Position numbers and translations under genes: made by a program. 64,000 bases of DNA from Whitmania pigra (Eukaryota; Annelida; Clitellata; Hirudinida; Haemopidae). Each line of letters opens with the position of its first letter. Positions within the stretch are counted from its first letter, which is position 1. This document shows, in pieces, positions 1-15,100 of this stretch. The notes below the pieces were generated by a model. The model was not told where the DNA came from. It did not search any database and worked only from the letters and a program-made list of their open reading frames with translations. The DNA is taken from positions 2,538,501-2,602,500 of the forward strand of contig JAJTWR010000481.1 in NCBI GenBank assembly GCA_021613335.1, given 5' to 3'.

Positions 1-64
1 ACTGGAAGTAAATGTAAGAAATGAGCACATTTCGACGCCCGTTTGCACGGATCCGTCGACTCAC

Positions 65-3000
65 CTCGACTGTCCAAAGTGCCTCTCAACGAGTAATCAC
101 TGATTGGAGGAGGAGGACCTTGATTGTATTTGTGAGACTTTTCATAAGCTTTAGAAACTGGTGCTGCATGCTGGGGATTTAATTGCATTCTGGAAAGCCT
201 ATCGGGAGGTATTCCGTCGTCTCTCGGAGTAGCTAGGTGAGGCAATAAGTTGGAATTCGAAATTGAAGAGCCGGGCAATTTCAAGCCAGTCTCGTCCGTC
301 TCGCTACGATTTATTTGGAGATAAATGATAGCTTCGATGAGGTTAGCAGCTGTCATTTGATTGGGAGGCTGAAATTCTTTCTTGACCAACTTCTGTTGAT
401 CTTGCAATTTGTCAACATTCATATTGATCTGCTGATGGGATGATTTTGGTCTCTGTCCATCATTCATGTAATGCTGTGCCTCAAGGGGATAGTAATAATT
501 GGCAAGCTGTGGGTTCCGGGAGTGCGTCCTTGATTCTACTGGCACGTGCTTCGGAACATCCTCTGGGCAGATGACTTTCTTGTGAGACAAAGAGTAATCA
601 GCCTGATCCTGATAAATGTTCTTGGTCATGTTTTCAGGCATTGTCCTGGACTTCTTCTTGGCTGGCTCTTGATTTGAATGATTTTTATTGTGGAGTTGAA
701 CCTCATGAGAGGCAGGAGACTGCCTTTGTTTCTTTTCCCCCAGTCTAGACTGGTAATATTGCAACTGAAGGTGATACGACTGGCTTTGTGGAGAAAAATG
801 GGACTGCCCCATCTGGTGGGCTGTTAGGAAATCACCACGCAACACCTGGGCAGGAGAGGGATAATCCATGGCTGAGGGATGGCCGGGCAGTCCGCCCAAA
901 GCGTAGCCCGAGGTCCTAACGGGAGCGGGCCAATCGTGAGGCACGTGCCTCTCGGAACCTTGTTGCTGCAATGCCTCGGACCTGCCCGAGGTCCCCTTGG
1001 TGATGGAACCTCTTCCGCTACCCATGTGAATCCCGGCCAATTGGGCTGCAGAGGGACCGACCTGATGGAGCAATCCGGAACCACCCTTCAGGTTAAGACC
1101 CTTGTGCAGCAACATTGGATCGCACCTCAGCACGTTGGCGGAGTACGACAGTTCCCTGGATGCGTTTTCTTTGTGGGCCCTTTTCTCTTTCTCATCGAGT
1201 CTCCCCCTCTCGGCTGCAACGGCTGCCAGTTCATACAATCGGTTGTTTTCCAGGTAATGCGTGGGGGGACCTCTCGACGAGGGCTTCTCATAAGATGCAT
1301 TCTTTATTTGCTGGAAATGTCAACATTTTAGACTCAACGAGCACTTCCGATTTTACATTTTACATCTCTCGAGAATTCTTTCTCTCGATAATTACAATAA
1401 AACGTATAAGCATTTAGAACCAAAAAATGTGGTCGCATCATATCAAGTAAACCGAATTAATATACTCGGAAGAATTAAAATGGAATGGACAAAATAGCCT
1501 TGAACAAAAAAACATCAACCACGACTGGGACCTCATCTACAAACCTGGTGGTGATGGCTATGTGCCGGAGGAGGGACAGCTTCGTGGTGCTTAACAGAGG
1601 GGTTTGGAAACAAGACGGAGAGTAAGAATTTGGCCTGTCATTCGACATCATCTTCACGGAGAGGTGCTGCTGAGACGGGTCGTTGTTTGAAGGGCCTGGA
1701 ACGGGCGGATGTCTCGGCGCCGGGAAATCCGCCGGAGGATCCATGGGATGGTTGTGCTGCTTTTGATAATGAAAGTGTTGCTGCAGCTGGTGCGAGGAAT
1801 GAATCTGGGGAGATGGCATGCGGTTGATAGGAGTTTCGCCCCTTGAAGGCCAGCTGCCGAGGGGGCTCGGGCAGCCGTTGAGGTCTCCTTCTGCTCTCAA
1901 GCTAGAATTCTGAAGATTCTTTTCTATGGCCGCATGGATTAAGTCCTTGATTCTGGCCGGAGATCTGTTTTTCCTCACCAGGCTGATCATTAGGTCGGTG
2001 TCCGCAGCTTCATGGTACGTCGCATCAAGTCGTCTGTCTTGAATTTCAGAGGGTGGGAGGGACCTTCTGTCTCTGTCGATGGATAGCAACGGCATTTTTG
2101 TGCGTTCAGTCATTCAAGCAAGCAATTAAATGTGTAGAAATGAGTTCTATTGCAATGGAGACATTATCAAAAATCTAACCTTTCCGTATTAGGTATGGCA
2201 TAAAATTGGGTATTTTCTTCAACAGAAGGTCTGTGGATGGTAGGTTTTGAGTTGTTTGTGTCCCAGCTCAACACAATGTCATCTGAGTACTTCTTGTTGT
2301 CCACAACATCTTTATGTCCATCGATGAGAAGCTTTGGTCGTTTGATCTATAAACAATTTATTTTATTTACCTAACAATTCGCCATTCACAAAGACGTCAG
2401 GACAGAATTAAAGAAGCAATTAAAAATACTTGGACGACCTCTTTGTTTTCCTCTGACGTCAAAGTCGGTCCCTCGTCTGCACTGAGAGTGGCGACACTGT
2501 CGCTGTCCTCCTTGTCGCTTATGTCCTCGACCCTCATGCTTGGAAAAGCGTACAAACTCGTATCTTTTTTGTCCAATGCTGGAGGAACTATCGCTACTTC
2601 TGCAGTTGTAGTCAGCAGAGTTAGAGCTGGCACTGGCTCAGAGCATGCAGGTTCTTGAGAAGATATCCTCTCCATGAAGACGGCATTGTTCGGAGCTTCT
2701 TCAGAGAAACATTTGCGGCCCCGTCAGTTAAAACATGCATTATAGGAGATTCAAATCTTAGACTACCATTATTTACAATACTTGGTAACAAAGAAAATGG
2801 ACTCACTAAAAGATTATAGAAATGAACTAGAAAGTTATTGAAACTTATTAATTTAAATACCTTCATGTTCTGCTGAATTCTCATTGGTGCATTTACCAGC
2901 CGCATCTTCTTGGATGTTCTGTTCAACCTAGATAGATACATGAAAACAAAGTTTTAGAACATGAAAAATTAGAAAAAGAAATCATAAATATAAAGAAAAA

Positions 3001-5105
3001 AAGGCTGGCAAAACATCCTGGAAATCATGATCAAGAAAGAAGCTTCAGCAATAAAAACCTTCTCCCCAAATTCCCAAATTTTTCGACCAAAAGAGAGACA
3101 GACCAACTCAAAGCCTATTTTTGATTTCAAAAGAACTGTTAAGCATCAAAGACAGAAAATGAGGAAATCAAGCTGCTTAAAATCAGGCAGAAGTTGAATT
3201 GGGGTGAGTTGAATTCAGACCCAATTAGGGAATCATTTACCCCGATAAAGATGTGATATTCCTTAGTAATTTAAAATTGCTAATTTAAAGTCAGAATTGA
3301 TTCCAATTATTGATTCTGCATAATTACGTACACACATTCATTCACAAAAAATGCTAAACTTTCAGATAAAGAAAGAGCTACATAATGGCCAAAAATAAAT
3401 GTTTACATGATGCTCTTCACGATAACATGCTCTTTGAAAAATAAAACATGCCAGGAGCAGACGTGAACCTACCAATAGATAAACAAAGAAAGTTGTGTGA
3501 AGGGCAGATTTTTAAATAAAAAACTCTTTGAAATTTGTGTTTATTGATTAATCATCATCATCATCACTCCTTTGCATTTAACCTGCAGTAAAAACAACAA
3601 AAACCACAACAGCAACAACAACAATAATAATAATAACAACAACAAAACTTAATGCGGAGAAGTTGACTTGCTGTTGCAAACAAGATGCAAACTGACACTC
3701 TGACCAACTCTGACACCAATTCACTCTCTTAGAAAAAAAAATGAACCAAAACAATATTTGATGTCAATTGATTTATTTTTTGATTTCTCCTTCAACATTA
3801 AACAGAGTCACAAAATTTATGCCATCCTTGTCTCATTCCAATTTCGAAGAAAATTGCCTCAACTAATCCTGTTGACATTCCGGCAAATTTCTCGTTCTAA
3901 ATTTAGCCAGAAATTCACACTTTGTTTATTTCAACCTTAACATTTGCCTGGTAAAACCAAGATAGGCAATGACAAGACACCCTCTCCACCAGAGAAAAAG
4001 TGCACATCACATTCAATCCACTGGTTAAAAATAGTAGCTACAGAGAATCACTACTATCAAACTGTTAAAACAAACAAAGCCTTATTAGTTATTTCTCTGG
4101 AATCTCTTGAAAAATAAACACAAATGCAAAGGAAAATCTGAGCTAATGAAAGTATTAGACCATTTATATTATATTTACGAATATCAAATTATGTATTGTT
4201 TAATATTGTGACACAACAACTTGTTTTGAATAAATTACAAAATACAAAATATACTCATGCGATGCATGCAGAAATTGTTTCTACAATACAAAGATTTCTG
4301 GTCACGTACTTCAGAAGATGCCCCCTTGCACTCAGAAGAAGGAACACCTGCAGGGGGACTTCTGCCCGCTTCTTCCTCCGGGGCATCCAAACTCGGCGAC
4401 TTCTTCGACTCCGCTGACTTGTCGCCTGCCACGTCCGGAAGCTTGCCAGGTTTGACCGTGCCGGCCACATCCGCTTCCTTCTTGGACTCGGCAGACTTCG
4501 GTCGTTCGACGGCGGACACGGAACTCGTGGAGATGGGAGCGCTCGAGAGATAGGCTATACTGTTTGAGGAAGGGTTGGAGACGACAGCAGGGGCGAAGGA
4601 GGACGTGGGGAGGAGAATTGTGCTCAGGTAGGAAAAACCAGGACCCACGTTGGCAGAAGATTCGGAGCAAGCACTGAAAAAACATTACAGATGTTATGAA
4701 ATCAGAGTGAAAATCAATTGAATCCTAAAAAGGATAAATCCACTTTACCTGTTCTCTCCCAACTTGCCCTCAGAATTCTGAACGTTTTGCTGTCAAAACA
4801 AAACCGTGTGAGTGAATGAAGCTCAAAACAAATTTTGGCATTTTAATAAAAAAAAAATTAAGGAAAAGATATAACATATAAAAAAAAATACGAAGCAAAA
4901 ACTGACAGCAGTCCTAAATTTCTTATCCCTTTTCTTCATTGCTTGGTATCTTCTGGCCATCTGCTTGTAGTTGGCAGCTTTCTTGGTCAGATAATAGAAA
5001 AGAACACAATCCTGGACCGTCTGATAAGTAATAAGAAATAAATTATGTTAAGTTGATATTGTTATTACAAGCAGACCAATTACATTATTCAAGATAATAA
5101 TAATA

Positions 5106-5155
<50 letters not shown>

Positions 5156-6500
5156 TCCTCAATAACAAGAGTAGTAACAACTTGTTGATGGCGTAATGTG
5201 GTTTAGAGTTAACAGAAATGAGAGAACATTGCTTCTCAAACAAACCAGCACCTAAACAAAATTCATCCACAGATAACATTCATTTTGGCACACAGCAAAT
5301 TGCAAGCAGTACATATTAAAATACAGCTAATTGTAAGCAATAATAATAATAATAATAAAATTAACAAATTGACATTGAAAATTCCATTGAAATCATTGAT
5401 ACTGATTGATACTTATTGACACAGTTCCTTGCAAAGCAGTAATTTCTCAGGACTAAAACAACTTTTATATTGTTATATCTAATAACTATTATCCCACAGC
5501 CATCATTATAATAATTAAACTATTAGTACCTAACACTATCATTATTGTCACCATCGCCTTCAGCTTTAAATTAGACAAAGAAAGTGTCTCTTGAAAGTAA
5601 TTGCACTATCTCACCTATTCCCAGAAAACACTTACGCTACAAAAACATGGAAAACAAAATACAAACAGAAACAAACAGAAAAAGCCGGACATTGGAAACA
5701 AGAACTGCAAACAAGGGAAGAGTGTCAAAGTATCAACACTGGAAGCACAAATGGAAAAAAAAGGCAGACATGAAAATAAAGATACCACTTCACCAACTTA
5801 TGCCTCTTGTAATATTTTATATTAATATATTTATAATAAATATATAAATAAATAATAATATTTCCTCATGACACTCACATAACACATGTTAATATATAGA
5901 TATAAATTAATAAATAAATTATAATAATGAGTGACAAAAATAGTATGACTAGTTGTTTTAATTTTTTCACAGCACATTCATCTAAGAATAGATTAATATT
6001 TTTTAAATTAACCATAGGAGAGGAATGTCATGAAATAAGCTACAAGTACAATTACAATTACAATTGCAATTACAAGTACAATTACAATTGCAACTACAAG
6101 TACAATTACAATTACAATTGCAACTACAAGTACAATTACAATTACAAGTACAAATGCAATTACTATGAGTCAAGAGCCCTCTTCAAAGGAGTAGAAGATA
6201 AATCTTTTTTTTTAATGCATTTTAAATGCATAACAAAGAATTACAAGCTCAGAAGATATTTGCTAGCTGAAGTTACTGCACTAAGCTATTGTAGAAGAGG
6301 TCATTGTCTAAGTTAATCAACATAATTAATGCTAACTAGGCCTTAATTAATAATAATAATAAATCAATCAATTATTATTAATAATAATTAATCAATCAAT
6401 TATTGTTATTAATATTATTAATCAATAATTATTATTACAGTTATTATCATCATCATCATCATCATAATCATCATCATTATTATTATTATTATTATTATTA

Positions 6501-6548
<48 letters not shown>

Positions 6549-9500
6549 GTCCTAATTATGGATCATTGTTAGGGCGTTTCAAATCCAGCAGAATTTATAG
6601 ATCTTGTCTAAAAATAAACAGTTGAGTAACCGTTACTAAAGGTTGAAACATACAAACACGTTAATCACCTCTCGTGTCTGTCTGTCTATCTCAAAAATAT
6701 TTTACTCTTAAATATTTGCATAGTGATAAATTTTTAATGGGAATGAAAACTTATTGAAAGCTTCCTTGGCAGACTGTCAGGCAGGTCTGTTGACGACGGC
6801 GGCGCTATAAAATTAATTTGTAGCCGTTGCTGCTTCTGACGATGATGATGATGATGATGATGACGCTACGACGTTATTGATGATAACAATGAGAAGGAAT
6901 GCCGACGGTTCAATAACGAGGTAAACAGTCAAACTGAAAGAACCGTACTGAGTTGAGTTATCTAGTTAAGTTACTATTGAGTTACTGAGAGTGCTTTAGT
7001 GCATCATTCTTCAGCGTTGCACGTCTGTCCGGTGCGTGTACTGTCGTATAATGGCACATTAATCGTATTCCAGGCCTTGTAGCAGGTGAATGTGCAGATG
7101 AGGCGCCGATAAGTTTCGATGAATCAGACCGAACTAGCAGCTTGTAAACAAAGCAGCATTTTCGAGGCCTTCTCGTTCGCTCCGCTCTCGCAACGTCCAA
7201 GTAAGCGAGACGCAGAAAGCTCCGATTGCTTTTAAAAGCGACGCAAGCGTTTTCAATTCATTTATCCAATTTGTCTCGGATGCAGATGCTGAGAACGAAC
7301 ATAACGAATAGAAAAAGAAAAAACAACAACAACAGCAACAATCATTCACCTTGTTCTCGAGGAAGGAGGCTATGATGCTGAACTTCTTAGGAAACTGTTG
7401 GTACTTCTCGGCAAAGATTTCCGACTCGGCAGTGGTCCAGAGTTTCTGTCGGAAGTCAAAACTCCTGATGAGTCTCGTCTCGTCGATGATCCTCAGCGAC
7501 CTCTGGCGACTGTCCAGCATCATCGGCGGCGTGACAGACAGACTGAGCATCCTTTTCTCTTTCACCTGACCAATTTTGAGCTATTTGAGTTGTTAATTAA
7601 TTCCAATTCCAATTACTAGGCTTGTCTCATTAATTTAACAATCAACAAAAATATCTGTAATATCAGTGACAAGAATGATGATGATGATGATAATAATGAT
7701 GAGGATAACAACAAGTACAATGAATAATATTAACAATATCATAGTTAATTATTATTATTATTATCGCTATAATTATTGCTCTAGTGAGACCAGTGCAAGA
7801 GATGGGGAAATCCCAGCTTAAAAAGAAGAATTTTTCATGAACCTCAAATGGATGCCTTCTATCAAAACAAATTCCAGAGCAGTAACCAAATGCTTAAAAA
7901 ACATGCTTTAAAAAAGTCTCATTAAGACACACTGGCAACACCTGCAGCTAAAACCATAGCCAATACAAACAAACAAAAATAACAGTTTCAACTACAAACA
8001 AACTATAAACTACCACAAAAACTACAACTACAGACAACAGCTTACAACCACAGCCACAACAAAAACTACAAATGCAAGTACACCACAGCCACGTTTTCAG
8101 AAGTTAGTTGCCAGATGCAAGAGAACGAGCAGATTTATTATTAGTATTATTATTATTATATATTTATTAAGATTACCTCCTGTTCGTGAAGCTCGTTAAC
8201 TATTTCTTCTATGCCAGCGTCACTCCTCGCATATCCAGCAGGTCTGTTGCCAGGAACTGAGAATCTTTTAATGTAAACAGAAACGAAACAGGGTTTTTAA
8301 AAAAAATGATAGTTGGTAAACAACCACAACAACCACTGAATTCAAACAAAATATTACCACTGATGTTACCACTTATTGACGAATTAAAAGAAAATTATAA
8401 CAAAGACAACAGTCGAGGAGTTCAAGATCAAAGTTCAAAGTTCAAGTTCTACCTCTGCAGTTTATCCTTGTCCTCCTTCTGCTTCTTGAGGTCAGGGAAG
8501 ACCTTCTCGAAAAACTCCCTGTATTTTGCATCTTTTTCTCTGGCAATAACAAAGGCAACTTAAATTTTTTTTGTGACATCAAGGAAAGCATGATCAGTTT
8601 CAATTTTACTTCAGTTGGTCACCGGTAAAATTACCATTTGTAGAATTAGAGGTTGTTTATAAATCATGTAATGGTAATTGCAAATCATGCAATGGTAATT
8701 GTAAATCATACAATGGTAATTGTAAATCATAGTTTTACAAATATTTTACTTTCTGCAAGAACTGTTTTCTCTTTTGTTGATTTTCTTCACCCACTCGTTG
8801 TACAGCTGGGTGTACCTCTCGCTGAGATAACGAATCTGGATATAAAAGAAACACCATCTTAACAACTCGAGGCCACTAAGTAGGATGAATGCTAAATGCT
8901 AACCCTAGTTCTTTTTTTAAAATAAAAACAGTTAACCTCATTTCAGGAGAGACGTTTGAAAATAATTTATGCAATAAAAAATACTTGAAAATAAAAATAA
9001 CTTTATAATCTAAAGATGGCTTCAATTAACATGAGAGGATAAAAAATCAATAACGCAAACCCTAATCTTTTCCGCCTGCTGCCTCTTGGCTATGTGAGCC
9101 ACGAGGAGCTTTTTGAACGCTTGGAATCTGGAAAAAAAAAATTTGAACAATGTACGGATGACTATGAAAATAAAGTCAAAATGTACTTAATAATAATCAT
9201 CATCATCATCATCGTCATCATCATCATCATCATCATCAGTCGTGCAGTCACAAACATATAAAAATAAAGATGATTTGTCTTGGAATTATAAATGATGCTA
9301 TTTATAACAGCAACCAGGACCTAAACAATAACACATAACTATGCAGGAGTATGTTTTCGACCCCACCACTTCTAGCACTTACTAATCATAACAGCAATAA
9401 ATTAAATTAATTAATCATTACAATAATAGTAACATTAATCATACATCAATAATGTTGTTATTAATCGTATCGTAATTATAATATATAGTTATATATAGTA

Positions 9501-12092
9501 CGTATGACACATAAGAGAAATCACAATTGAATATACAATTGAACTGGATAACTGCAAAAGATATACAAAAGAGTTAATAACCACCAAAATAACAGCAACA
9601 AACGGATGAATCACCGAAGCCACCAATCAGATCCGTCCATCGGATTCCGATGAAAAATTAGGTCAATCAGGTCACGGCCGGCAGCCAATCAGGAGTGTCA
9701 GTGTAACTATCGTAATCGTCTGCTCAGCAGCAGCAGATATCATTTATCAATTAACTTAGCACGCAAAGATCTCTCCACAAGGACATGACCAATTACAAGC
9801 CTAATAATTTACCACGCCATTAGGAACTGCTTAAGCAGAGGTGCTTAAATGTCAAAGCTCTTGCTTATTATAGCTAGAAAAAGAAAACATCCTCTAACAG
9901 AAGGCATCGAAACCAATCCGAAAGCATGCACGTGTGAATTTTTAATGTGCTTCTCACGCGCGCACGCTCTTCCAGCCTGCTCCAGAAAGGCTAAGGTCGC
10001 GCATCTAATTAAACGGAACTCACTGACAGCGATGATGAATCTAAAGTACAGACTAGTACGACGAGAGGATTGATAGATCGAAACGATTTTGCTGCCCACT
10101 GGAGCTGCCGAAGATTCCATTGAAAGAGAAAGATATTATGGCCGAGACGAGCCTTTGATAGTTGCTCGGTTGAGTGGTTGATTGAATGATTGAATGTCGA
10201 ACTGCAGGAGACGGCGTGATAGGCGCCACATAGCGTCTTCCAAGGCAGAAGTCAAGTTGCGAATCAAGTTTGAAAAGGTCAAAATGCGTATGGAAACAAG
10301 AAAGTTAATAACAAACTCGTCTGTCTTCTTTTTTTTTATATATTTTTTATATATATTATATTTATTATAATTTATTATAATTTTTTATACACAGATTATC
10401 CCAGATATTATTCACACGCCTGTCATGGGTTAGCGGGACTCACAATTTACAAGACATCCAAATTAAGTCCGAAACAGGCTTAAATTCCACAGCCTCGTCT
10501 CCAAGAGAACATTACCCGTAGTTTTATTCATCCATCATTCACGGAGACAAAACGTCGTCATCATCATCATCCTCATCGTCATCATCATCATCACCGTCGT
10601 CGTCATCGTCATCGTCGTGGTTTAAGTGGTTTCCTCTGAAAGTGCCCGAGGAACAATAGAGAATAATAATAATTTCAAAAACAAATCAAGATATCCTTCA
10701 ACTTTGCAGAAGTAGTGACAGTGACAAAACAAACTCGTCTTTGCAAAACAAACAGGTTAATGCAGACGAACCGAACAGTCGTTCAGTCCAATGCCGACCG
10801 GACTTGAAATAAGCTGACTAGCGTTCGACTCGACGAGATAGCCGAAGATTCTCTAATTTTATCGGGAAGGAATTAGATAACAATTGTCATCCTTTAAATG
10901 AAATGAAATGAATTCTCGCATAATAAACATAAGATAATTTACAAAAAAGAGAAATCATCCTTAACTGTTCAAATGGAATTCAAAGCTTCTCAGTTGTAGA
11001 AGCCTGGTTGAAATAAATGTTCAAAAAAAAAAAACCAAAAAAAAAACCAACAAATTACTGATAATTTTTAAACGATATTTCTGCTCTCAAAGCCTTCATT
11101 ATTACTCTAGTAATTAGGTTGGTCTTCTGTAGATTCGTTTTGACTCCGATTGGAATTTGCAGGCAATTAAACACTTTTAAACACTTTACTTCGCCACAAA
11201 ATCTCATCATGTTGTTGATGTTCCAAATGCAAAGTTCGTACTCATTAACACCGGCCGACGAAGACGATAATAGCTAGCGACCCGTGGTGATAAACACGAC
11301 CCCGATGACGAAAGCTGTGACGATGGTGATGACGATGATGATGATGGTGATGATGGTGATGATGATGATGATGACGATGATGATGATGATGATGATGATG
11401 ATGACGATGATGATGATGACGATTATGACGATGGTGATGACGATAAGGATAAAAGCTGGCTGCGGAAGCAATTTACTGCGCCTAACCAGAGCCTGATTTG
11501 AAATCAGTATTTATTGAAGGCAAGCCAACTGAGGAGAGGTCCCAGATGACATCTTTTTTAGCCACGACCACGTGCAATGAACAATGTCAGGTAATGATAA
11601 TGCTGAGTAATGATAATGTCAGTTATTGGGCATGGTAATGATTACGTTGTAGAAAACATTCAGTTATTATCAGTAGATCATTGCTTAGGTTGTAATCAAA
11701 CTATCAAAACTGGGTCTCAAGAGCAAAAATGTAAACAGAAGTAGATTGACAGAAGCGAACTCGGTGGAAATTTAATGACGTAAGACACTTGTAGACAACT
11801 ACGCAAAAAAAAAGTTATTGTGCTATTACGAGGAATTCGTCTAGCTCGACAAAACAAGAATAACAGAAAAACTACCGATTATTATTATTATTATTATTGT
11901 TAATATTATTAATATTATTATTGTTGTTGTTGTTAAGAAGAGTGCAGCAATTAATAAAATCAGTGATGGTTTTAGACTCGCTCTGTAATGAAATAATGAC
12001 TCCACTGACGATAACAATAATAATAAAATCTTTAATGCAAATAACATGATAATAATAATTACAAAGGATAAATGATAATGATGATAATAAAG

Positions 12093-12154
<62 letters not shown>

Positions 12155-15100
12155 CAAAAATATTAGTAATAAATAATAACAACAACATTAATAATATTAT
12201 TATTAACAGTAACACTCAGCAGAAATAATTCTAAATATGCAGTCAATGTAAAAAAAAGCCTTAATAATAATAACGAAAATAATGTAAACAACAACAACAA
12301 CAACAACATTATTAACAACAATATTCATCAGATATGAATATACAAAAGGATCCAGAGAATACATCTAGGCTTTGCAGGAATATCGAACAACAAACAAGAA
12401 ATACAGGTGTGCAACAATGTTGAATCATCATCATTGTCGTTGTCATGTCATCACAATAATTTACGCCATTTAAACAATAATCACTATGATCGTCGTCGTC
12501 GTCATCGCTTTCATCGTAATCATCACCCCCGCCACAACCACCACCACCACCATCATCATCACCATCATCATCATCATCATCACCACCATCATCATCATCT
12601 ACTCACTTCTTTTTGTTATCTCTGTAGATGAGCGTATCCGACGGTTGATTGTAGAGTGGCTGAATTAGTTATAAACAGTCATTGTTATCTGTAGATTCCA
12701 TTCTCACATGTAAACAAACTTATATAACTCTAACTAGTAGTTTCCCATCAAAATCGGACAATCAAAATGCGTCACAGATGCCATCCTTAGCGTAGGAGAG
12801 AGCGGGGACGATTTAGCGATTCGTGACATTGCAGAAACACGCGACGACATGCAACAACATGCAACAACATGCGACAACATGCGACAACACACAAAAATGT
12901 GGCGGACGACACAAGGTGAAGGCCGAATCATAGGTTTAAACGAATCATTTGCTTAACAAATGAGTTGATGGTGAGTGACTGCAACAACAACAACAAACAG
13001 TTTTATTATTGGATGCATTATTAAAAGTCATTATTAAATTATTATTAAATGTCTTTGTTAAATGTCAACATCAACAACAGCAAACAACATCAAAACATCA
13101 TCAACAAGGTTCTGAGAGGCGATTGTATTGACGAACAGAGCGCCCTCCAAGAAAAAGAAATCATAAAACTCAAGCGCACAATGAACCGACAGAGGAAAAC
13201 AACTTGGCGGACAGGTTATTTATTGCCTCGTGCGTGCGACCTTGACATTAGAGCAAAGCGCCAAAAAGATCTGGCAGCATCTGGAAGAGATGAGTTCAAA
13301 ATCAAGTAACTCGCTCCACTAACCAGAGGGGTAACTGTGCCCAGTGAAGCGAGGATGTTGTGAGACTGCAGTGCCTTCAGCTGAGAAGAAAAATAATAAC
13401 AAACGTTAAATGGATTTCACTTTTCATACAACAACAACAATAATCATTGAGATGATGCAATGCTTTAGGTAGGTCGATAAAAATAGCTCCATCCTTTTCA
13501 CAAAGAACGCGTAGCACTTGAATGGTCTTAGAAATAATAAAACTAAAAAAAATAAGAAATAAAAAATATAAAAAATCACTATTCAAATAAATCTCTGACT
13601 ATGGTAATAGCTCTGAACTGGTATCCCAGTTAAATCCCCCCAAACTAAAATGGGTCAAACTCCAGTCGAAGATGCATTCATTTCTTTGTGTCTGATCTTA
13701 TAACCTGTACCTCGGCCATAACCCCTGGATAACGAGCCACTGGACGACTTAGATTTATGAGGGGATGTCGACGACGATTCTTTGTCTGAGATGCCGGATT
13801 ATGGCGTGGTTCGGGGAATGGCAACTTGGCTTTCCATTTTTACAATTTTTTTCCTTTTTTTTTTTTTGTGATTGTGCTCAGTAGCAAAACCAGGCCAGGA
13901 TAAGTGGCGGCGAAACAACAACAACAACAACAACTACTATAGGCAGGCACAGAGGGAGATAGCAGGAAGAAGTGAGCGAAAGTACTTAACCTTGAACGCT
14001 GACTGACGAGAAGAGCCAGCAAGGCGTAGAAATACAAGTGCGTAGAATGTTTGTTTAGCTACGAATACGGGTCTCAGCAGGAGAGATGGTGAGGGACAAA
14101 AATAGGAGTGGGGAGGTTAGAAACGAGATAACGATCCAATGAGAGGAAATATTTAGCGAGAGTTCATTGTCAGGCATTTTGCAATTAATCAGCTCCAACC
14201 GAACCAACCACCAACTGAATGAATGATTGAATGACAGAATGAATTACTGAATGAATGAAGGCCCCATGGTGAGCAGACAGGACATCTCTCGTTCTGGAGG
14301 GAGATTAAATTTGATCCCAAAGAGATGGCACTAATGCGACTTATGCAGACTGAAGTCTGAGAAGTCAAAAGCCAAGGCGATGGTAATAAGGCAAACACAA
14401 TAATAACAACAATAACAACAATAACAATAATAACAACAAGGCGGGGATTATGTTAACTTTAACAGCGGCATCGATTGCTTGGCTGTTGTTATTATTACTA
14501 TTGTTAATATTATTATTATTATTAATAATACTGCAATATAATAGTTCATTTGTGCGGCGCCTCGCGCATCAGAGGCGCCTACATTATTGTTATTATTGCA
14601 ATTGTTAACATTATTGCTATTATTATTATTATTATTATTATATTATTATTATTATTATTGTTAGCATTGTTGTCATGATTAATATATAATTATTATTATT
14701 ATTAGTAGTAGTAGTATTCTGAGTGATGAACATACACCTAAACATGTCACGTTACCCAGTTACGAAGTATCGACGTCGACATTTTATTACTCTCACTGAG
14801 GACAACAAAACAAATGAATGTAAAGGCCTCTAAAAAAAAAAAAATAAATAAAATAAAAGATGCCCCCATCTTTCAGTCTGAGAATCGAAATTAGGCGACA
14901 ATGGATCAACAACAGATCAACAGATCGCTGCTGCAACGTCACTTTTTTCATTCAAGTCGATAATCTACCCACATAATCTACCCACGTTTCATCTCCATCG
15001 AGCAGATTAAAATAAAACAACGACAACAACAACAAACATTCCGAAACATGGTTTAGTAGAACTAGGATGGAGAGATCGGAGGACAAATAGAAATTTGCGA

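Larger units (their letters stand above)
4907..7565 (-). other. SANT1 / deacetylase-activating domain of the corepressor (two exons)
   Basis: Exons 7565-7350 and 5020-4907 together encode the block that in vertebrate NCoR binds and activates HDAC3. The first exon carries LSVTPPMMLDSRQRS followed by the SANT1 tryptophan and helices 1-2, ending in SFLENK. The second begins TVQDCVLFYYLTKK, the third helix. Both junctions are phase 0. The intron between them (5021-7349) holds AAT/ATT microsatellites and a short (ATTAC)-based minisatellite. Confidence 0.9.
9128..12606 (-). other. Large repeat-rich intron of the corepressor gene
   Basis: About 3.5 kb between the exons ending PSDTLIYRDN and starting FQAFKKLLVA. 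It contains (ATC)n at 9191-9238, (TCA/TCG)n at 10553-10618, (GAT)n at 11320-11446, (ATT)n at 11876-11932, (AAT)n at 12082-12155 and (ATC/ACC)n at 12535-12600. The poly-Met, poly-Ile and poly-His ORFs here are translations of these repeats. A CCAAT-box cluster lies at 9620-9695. No coding exon was seen. Confidence 0.6.

Noticed and set aside
879..1331. Plus-strand 150-codon ORF
   Set aside because: Antisense shadow of the large corepressor exon 65-1310, whose minus frame carries the conserved motifs.
5927..6316. Plus-strand 129-codon ORF rich in Asn-Tyr
   Set aside because: Mostly encoded by the ACAATT/ACAAGT minisatellite in a corepressor intron.
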